NCBI GenBank assembly: GCA_017506865.1 | Contig: JAFCMP010000033.1 | Span: 310,001-374,000, forward strand | Source of the DNA: Tribonema minus | Lineage: Eukaryota; Sar; Xanthophyceae; Tribonematales; Tribonemataceae | Reading direction: 5' to 3' | Length of the DNA stretch: 64,000 nucleotides | Shown: one piece after another, positions 57,801 to 64,000 of the stretch | How the letters are laid out: each line of letters starts with the position of its first letter | Numbering within the stretch: the first letter of the stretch is position 1 | Program-made: the position numbers and the translations under genes | Notes under the pieces: generated by a model | Seen by the model: only the letters and a program-made list of their open reading frames with translations | Told to the model about the DNA's origin: nothing | The model's database searches: none

Positions 57801-60800
57801 AGGCAGTCACGTCAGCCCGACGCGCAGAATGGGCTACAATCATAGACCCGATCGATGCGTTTGAGATAGACCTGACTGATGCGTGTGAGATGCCACTTCA
57901 GCTTGCGACTCATGTACATCGAGCCCATGTGTATGGACCATACAGTATGGTATACAGTAACGTACATACCCCCACCCTTAAACAAGGTGGCTAACCCTAA
58001 CTCTAACTCTCATCGGGAAATGGGGTTGGAGAAAATTCATCATAGTCACTCATCATATTATTGTTGTTTATTGAACGACATGGAGGAAGGGCGTGGGTAT
58101 GGATGGTTTCTGATGCCCGCTTTGGCTGAGGATTAGGGTAGGTCTAGGGCTCAGGCCGAGGTTAGGGTTCGGGTTCAGGCTACATAGGGTTAGGGTCAGG
58201 GTTGCGGCCACTGCTGTCATCTGCCGTTGGCGCTGCTTGCGTACCTTGGTCGTGACTTACGAGGCAGTCTGCCCCGCGCATGCGGCGCGGAGCGCTGTTG
58301 AGAGAGCATAGTGATGGTGATGCTCAGATCACGTCATCGCAAAGTCATCCAGCAATTAAAATTCAAAGACCCCACATCACGCTTTCATACTACCCATCCC
58401 TAACTTCAAGTGTCAGGCGCGCGCATGAGCATGACTGTCGTGCCTACCAGTGAAGCAACATCTCTATTTGACACACCACTCACTTGTACAATCTGTGCTT
58501 TGCCATTTTGTGCGTTTCCTCGCCGCTGCAGATTGGCCTGAACATTGGCTTCCTCGATGCTGTGTTTGGAGCGGTGAGTGCGGCTCAAACAAGTGCTGAG
58601 CGTTGCTGTGCTGCCACACGTTTCGGTCACCAGCAGCACTTGAAGTGCCACTCTTGCATCGCACGCAAGAGTGTTCGCCGCGCCTTGCGGTATCACATGC
58701 CAGTCCTCTCAAGAGCAAGTGCGCTAGGTTCACAGTGTGCAGCGGCAGCTGAACTTGGGTAGTCAGCCGCTGACTAACGCTGTTCAGCACTGCTCAGATG
58801 CACTGTGACACTTCCGGTCTCATGCGCATTGCAACGTCACACGAACAAACTTTCCACTTTCAAGCAATGCCATGTCATCTATCACGACTGCGTGCTCCGA
58901 GTCAGATCTGGCATCATGCATGGGTGCGTGGCATTGTGACAATGGTATACTTTTGACGTATTTTTACATATTGTGCTCTATTGACAGCACATGTCCCATG
59001 CATGGTGGTTGCTCACGCGGCTGCTGGATTTGGCATTTGGAGCAGTGCAGTGATCACGTCATAAAGATGCACATGCGACATGCACATCATCGCCAAGACC
59101 AGGGACTAGGGGTACAAAAAAAGGGGGGGGGGGCGGCTGGTAGACGAGCGTAAAAGCCACACTTCTTTGGTCTGCAGGCGCAAGCAGGTCAGACAGCGCA
59201 TGCAATGTCACTGTCACTGCTGCTGTGAAATCTGCTCTTCAGCCTCCCTTTGGTACACTTCTGCTTGTGCCGAGCTCACTGCTGTGTTGCTGCACCCCCC
59301 CCCCATCCCCCGGCCCACCCCCTTCTTGCGCCCAGAAACGGGAAGTCAATGTCGCGTACAAGCTCAGGGGAAAAGGCAACCGCAAAACAAAGGTATGCGC
59401 CAAACAAAATTCAGCAACAGCTGTGCCAAGACGATTACGAGAACACCCGGTACAGACCCACGTGCACATGCATGCCGACTTTTGGTGTTTCTGGGCATCT
59501 GTTTGTCTGGATCACGGCCAATACGCACCAGTCTGAGCTGCTCACTTCTTGACAAGTTCAATTCCTGCCTGTTGGCAAGCGACTCTCCTTCAGTGCATGT
59601 ATGTACAGTGTCCTGCAGATTGAGGGCAAGTCTTGATCCCGTTTGCGCGCGTCCCACTTTGACATCACGCCCGAGTGCACCTGCGCATACTTGTAGGGCT
59701 GGTTGCAAGAGCAAGAGTCCTCTTGGCGGCGCTCGCTGTCTACAGAGATGCGCAGCAATGCTCAGCGTTGTAAAGCTGCGCGTCCCGTTGTCAATCCTAT
59801 GCTGGGGCGTACAGGATGGCACGGTCGTCCAAGTGTTGCCTTCATGGCCAACATGAAGTACTGCAAGGTGTTGAAGTATTTGAATCCACTTTGTCCACTT
59901 CGCTGTGAGCTATGGATCGCCACTGTGCACGTCTCACACAAAGGCGTTGTTGCTACGGTGTTGTTTTGTTGTGCAGCAAGTGATGGTCGACATTCCCCCG
60001 GGCGTGGAAGATGGCATGGTCTTCCAAATAGAGGGGGAGGGGGCGGAGGGGGAAAAGGGGTCGCCCAAGGGGGACCTGCTAGTGCAGGTGAGGGGGTGGC
60101 GATGACATTTGCGTTGCAGCATATGTATGCACAATGCTGTTGTGGAGGTGGAAGTGCACTTTGCACGCTCGCGTGCGCCACAAACGGGGGAACTGCTGGT
60201 GCAGGTACGAAACGATCATCAATGCGCATCGAGGCACTTTCGAGGTGCTCACAAGATGCATGTAGATTCTGGTAGCAAGCTGGACTTCTTTCCACCATCT
60301 GGGTTTTCTGCGCCCTCAGCGAGAATAAACAGAAAGTACATGAGGGGGGCACGATGACATTTGCGTTGCAGTGCATGTAGGTACGCGCGCAACTATTGTG
60401 GAGGTGGAAGTGCATTGTACGCTCTTATGTGCTGCACGAATGAGGCTCTTCGTTTGCGTGAGCGAAGCCCTTCAAAGAAGAGTTCAGTAGGCTCAGGAAG
60501 AAGGCCAGAGCTGCACCGTCCTGTCAGGTCCGCCGTCGTTGAATTTCGCGCAGGCGAAGAGGGGGCGGGGGCGGGGGTTGTGAGGGGTGACGAGCGGGGG
60601 AGCTATCAAGCGGGGCAGTGAGGGGTGGGGAGGGTGTCATCAAGGGGTTCATGCCACTGGTTATTTTAAAAACTGTTTTCTTGTGTCCTCGTCTGTCACA
60701 GGTGTCGGTTGCTGATGACCCCTACTTCACGCGCGACGGCGCGGACATACACGTGGAAGCCAGCGTGTCTCTGGCGCAGGCGATTCTCGGCGGGTGAGTT

Positions 60801-63709
60801 GAAGTTGAAGTTTGCAAATGCGTGTGAGATTGGTCTAGCCTTTCTTGTTGTGAGGTTTGGAGTGACTGCAACTCTCAGCAATGAGAAAGTAGTATACAAG
60901 GGGGAGTGGTGTTGCCTTTCTCGTCGCCAACGTCATGGCGCTTGAAGTACCGCCAATACTGCAAGTTGTAGCAACGGGGAAGCAACGACAATGTACACAA
61001 GAGGATGCCCGTTGTTTGGTGCGTTGTGGAAGCGTTGCGGCACGCGTTCAGACATGTCAGGCGGTGAAGTTCAAACGCACTTATTGATGAAGTTGCGCTC
61101 ACATGGGGTCGCGCGTGGTTGTCAGGCAAGTTGGCAGGTGAGTGCATGGGGCCTTCTTTCTTTCCTCTTGTATGTAAGCCTGAGGGTTAGTAGTAGGGTT
61201 AGGGTTAGGGTTAGGGTTAGATCGCCGGTCACCACTCCACTACTGAGAGCTCCCTGAGCCTTCTTCATGCATGAGTCCATGCAGCTCAGCTGTACCCGCT
61301 CACGTGCTTGCCCCCTGTGTTCACAAAGATGTTCATGAAGCTGTGCGCACCCGCACTCATGCCACGTGTGCCGGGCATTCCTGAATGCGTTCATGAAGCT
61401 CTTGAATATGTTCATGAAGCTGCGCCGTGCGCCACCCTCGTGCGCACCTCCAATACTCGCGCATTCATGGATGTTCTTGAATGGCTGAGCCGTGCGCATT
61501 CACATGCGCGCGCCGCCCCCCGCCGCCCTCGACGCTGCGCAGCAAGGTCGACGTGCTGCCGCTGGAATATTCATGCATTCATGAATGTCCAATACTGATG
61601 CATTCATGAATGTGTTCATACATGGCTGAGCTGCGCGCGTTCACATATGCCCCCCCCCCCCCCGCTGCTCTCGATGCTGTGCAGCAAGGTCGACGTGCTG
61701 ACCCTGGAAGGCATGGTGGAGCTCACCGTGCCGCCGGGCACTGCGCCCGACACGGTGCTCATGATGCGCCAGCGGGGCGTTAAGGCAAGTTCAACTTCAA
61801 ATTCAACTAAATGTTCAACTTGCACCTGCAGTTGTGTGGTGGAGCTCACCATGCCACCCGGTACCGCCCCCGACACGATGCCCATGATGCGCCAGCGGGG
61901 CGTCAAGGCAAGTTCAACTTCAACTTCAATTGAAAGCAAAACTTTGGGTTCAACTTGAAGTACATGGCACCTGCGTTCGTGCGTCGCTGACGAGAAGTCC
62001 AGATGTTCAAGCCGTTGTGCGCATTGCTTGTTACCTTCATGAAGTTTCAGAATTCATGTTGGAACTCGGCGGTGGACCTGAAGTTGCAGTGGCACGTCTG
62101 CTCCTTGCCTCTGTAGTAACTACCAATATGTTCTGAACGTAGTTCACACACGTGTTGTTTGCCTCGCGTCAACACTCAGGTGATCATTATGTGCTGGAGC
62201 ATGCCCGTGCGCACACGTCGTTGGCGTGCAGTGATCTGCTTGTGATAAGCAAAGTCCACATCAGGTGCTGCGCACTCTCTGTATCTGCCACCAGGCGAGG
62301 CGGTCTGTTTCTCTCTTTTGCGACGAGCTGCATGGACGTACGCGGATATCAAAATTATTGGTCAGCAAGCAAGCAAGCATGCGATGACAGTTTCAATGGA
62401 AACGAATCAAAAGATCGTGGAGCTTTAGGTGACAAGGAGTGGTCAGCCGCAAGTGCTTTGCACCACTAACCGTGGTCGCCGCTGCTGCAGTCACTGGCCA
62501 CGAGTCAAACAGTGCCATCATATCCACGGCAGTCAAACGACTTCTGTGTGCAAGCTTTTTGGCATTCGAGGCATAGCGTTCGCAGTGCGCCAGAGGTCCC
62601 ACTTGCCTGTCACTGTCAAGTGCTGGCTGCTGCTGACAGTGAGAACGACATGAATGTGACACCAGCATCCTCAAATCATATTGGACCAATGATACAGTGC
62701 CACGCCTGCGCCATTCAAAGCGTGTGTGTTCTAACGCATGAGCTGCATCTCTGGCCTTGGCCGTGGCTGCCGTCGCCGTCTGCTCATGACACTGCTTGCA
62801 AACAGCGAAATTGAACGATCATGGAAGTAGCTACTTTACAAGTAGTTTGAAGTATAGAGACTGAGTGATCACGATGCGAACCTGACCACTTCCCGCATGG
62901 CTGTACATGGCTGTTCTGACCCACTCTGCCTCCTGCGCGTTCTCCGCTCCTGCTCCTTGTGACGTTGCAGAGCCTCAGCGGCCGCGGCCGCGGTGACCAG
63001 TATGTGCACGTCAAGGTGTGTGATTTTGTAGTAAACTTACCACTCGAAGGAAGCTTGCGTGATTTTGTAGTAAACTTACCACTTGAAGTAAGCTTGCGAT
63101 GTTGATGGTGTGACATGCCTCATGTGGCCTCAGTCAAAGGGGGGCGCACTGCTCCCAGATGGCGTGCAAGTACTGCTCAAATGTGATCATGGAGACTCTC
63201 GTTGTGGATACCACACCACGTCTTCAATCCAGCAATCATGAACGCCTGCACGTCGATGGTGTGGAAGAATGGATAAGTAGTCGCAGGCGGTATCGCAGGC
63301 ACCAGGCAGCTTCTGCGGAGCACTTCCGAAGAATCACCGTGTACTGCTATCAAGAATTGCAGCAGCGACTCGACAACAACCGTCATCATAGACCGCCTGG
63401 TTGGTCGATGACATCATCCCTTTACAGGCGCGAGCGTGTTATGCAGACCTAATGGAGTGCAAGCGCTACTGCACCAGCTTGTCATCATCCCCGGTTGTGG
63501 GTCAGATGCCCCACTGCAGAGCAGAAGACCACAGGGGCAAAATGTGCTGCAAAGCGCAGGATGTGCAATCACACCTGCATATCACAAGTAGCAATGTTGT
63601 ACACACGCTGACATGATGCCTCTGTGCGTCTTGTGTGCGTTTGATGGTGCAGGTGGAGGTGCCCACTCCCAACCAGTTGACTGTGGCCCAGCGCAAGCTT
63701 GTTGAGCAG
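54877..63709 (+). CDS. Mitochondrial-type DnaJ (Hsp40) co-chaperone without zinc finger, 3' end outside window
   Basis: Eleven exons join in phase: 54877-55164, 55373-55459, 55696-55791, 56619-56792, 58532-58573, 59336-59392, 59977-60087, 60702-60793, 61685-61784, 62971-63015 and 63653-63709, for 383 residues so far. Residues 1-73 are Arg/Ser/Ala-rich, like a mitochondrial presequence. The J-domain (about 77-142) has HPD at 106-108. A Gly/Phe-rich stretch follows (140-200). The C-terminal domains include LNIGFLDAVFG, VMVDIPPGVEDGM, DDPYFTRDGADIHVEASVSLAQAILGG, and VPPGTAPDTVLMMRQRGV. Exon 6 reads EVNVAYKLRGKGNRKTK, so the four CxxCxGxG motifs expected between EV.V and KTK are missing. It should deliver substrates to mitochondrial Hsp70. 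Introns 1 and 9 use GC donors (AAG|GCATGT and AAG|GCAAGT). The stop codon is not in the window. Confidence 0.88.
56333..56420 (+). repeat. Dispersed element of about 95 bp, copy 2
   Basis: Same core as the copies at 17940 and 62397 (GAGCTCTAGGTGACAAGGGA, then GGTTAGCCGCAAGTGCTTTC). Lies in DnaJ intron 3. Confidence 0.75.
56937..56974 (+). repeat. Copy of the DnaJ exon 4 donor edge
   Basis: Reads RGLRGTRRGQSLQ|GTACGC, against GARGPRRGQNLQ|GTGCGA at the true exon end (56792), 182 bp upstream. Confidence 0.85.
60087..60440 (+). repeat. Duplications after DnaJ exon 7
   Basis: The exon edge GG(G/A)ACTGCTGGTGCAG|GTAC (GELLVQ) recurs at 60188-60204. A 100-bp segment starting GATGACATTTGCGTTGCAG is repeated at about 60100 and 60353. 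Confidence 0.8.
61186..61220 (+). repeat. Interstitial TTAGGG tract
   Basis: Four TTAGGG units in DnaJ intron 8. Comparable short tracts, some degenerate or in CCCTAA orientation, occur near 20415, 35300, 35640, 45310, 46070, 46470, 47470, 47635, 47790, 49386, 57990 and 58180. Confidence 0.8.
61543..61915 (+). repeat. DnaJ exon 9 edge copies on both sides
   Basis: Upstream, CAG|CAAGGTCGACGTGCTG recurs near 61545 before the used start at 61685. Downstream, 61837-61909 repeats VELTMPPGTAPDTMPMMRQRGVK with an intact AAG|GCAAGT donor, nearly identical to the used exon end at 61784. Confidence 0.9.
62397..62494 (+). repeat. Dispersed element of about 95 bp, copy 3
   Basis: Begins GGAAACGAATCAAAAGATCG and ends GGTCGCCGCTGCTGCAG. 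It has a few substitutions from copy 1. Lies in DnaJ intron 9. Partial reverse-orientation beginnings also occur near 17058 and 36680. Confidence 0.75.
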
Positions 63710-64000
63710 GTATACCACTGTGACGTGGCTCTCGAACCACAGTCGATGACTGTACCCAGCGCCAATGTATGTATACATCTACGTATATGTACATATTTGT
63801 TTTGGCAAATGGTATACTTCGAAGTACTCCAGCAGCACTTCAAACTCAGATGACATATTTGTTTTGGCAAATGGCATACTTTGAAGTACTCCAGCAGCCT
63901 CCAAACTCAGATGGAAAGTAGATGCGCGGCTGCATATTTTGCATATAGCCTAGACGCTGAACTGTACTTCTATATACTTGTGTAAGTATATACGTAGCAC

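Noticed and set aside
61186-61220. Chromosome end or telomere
   Set aside because: Only about four units, inside a DnaJ intron with coding exons on both sides.

Overview
The window is nuclear DNA from an intron-rich eukaryote, most likely a unicellular alga. I favour a chlorophyte-like lineage but cannot prove it. The reasons are GT-AG and GC-AG introns in nearly every gene, Ala/Gln/Gly/Ser-rich low-complexity protein segments, interstitial TTAGGG tracts, and a LINE remnant of a type common in algae. Most open frames longer than 60 codons are shadows. Eight real genes were rebuilt from homology, splice signals and reading-phase agreement at each junction, giving about 52 introns.

Layout from left to right. 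An uncharacterised membrane protein (minus, partial, <1-4885). A gene-poor stretch that may hide one small minus-strand gene (6180-7440). A BSD-domain protein (minus, 8130-11746), divergent from a TMEM128 homologue (plus, 12129-14282). A complete mitochondrial-type MoaA/MOCS1A for molybdenum cofactor synthesis (plus, 15529-23148). A 5'-truncated LINE (minus, about 24060-26396). A 1365-residue Zn(II)2Cys6 transcription factor (plus, 26818-39515). A TPR-WW protein (minus, 41994-43363). An Hsp90 co-chaperone joining a carboxylate-clamp TPR to an Aha1 N-terminal domain (minus, 44219-54744). It starts 132 bp from a divergent mitochondrial-type DnaJ (plus, 54877->63709) that lacks any recognisable zinc-finger exon.

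The most striking property is architectural. Introns in at least six genes, and probably a seventh (TMEM128), contain tandem decayed copies of the adjacent exon edge together with its splice site. Copies of acceptor edges lie upstream of the exon in use; copies of donor edges lie downstream. The mRNA is therefore unchanged while the intron grows. Up to seven copies occur (last exon of moaA). Several copies place AG directly against GT, which would make recursive or decoy splice sites. This looks like a general mode of intron growth in this genome. Other repeats are a dispersed element of about 95 bp (three copies), orphan LINE tails, a pervasive GAAGTTGAAGTT-type motif, short TTAGGG tracts and poly(G/C) runs.

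In function, the right third groups protein-quality-control genes: the TPR-Aha1 protein and the DnaJ share one short intergenic region, with a second TPR protein next to them. The left two thirds are unrelated housekeeping or regulatory genes.
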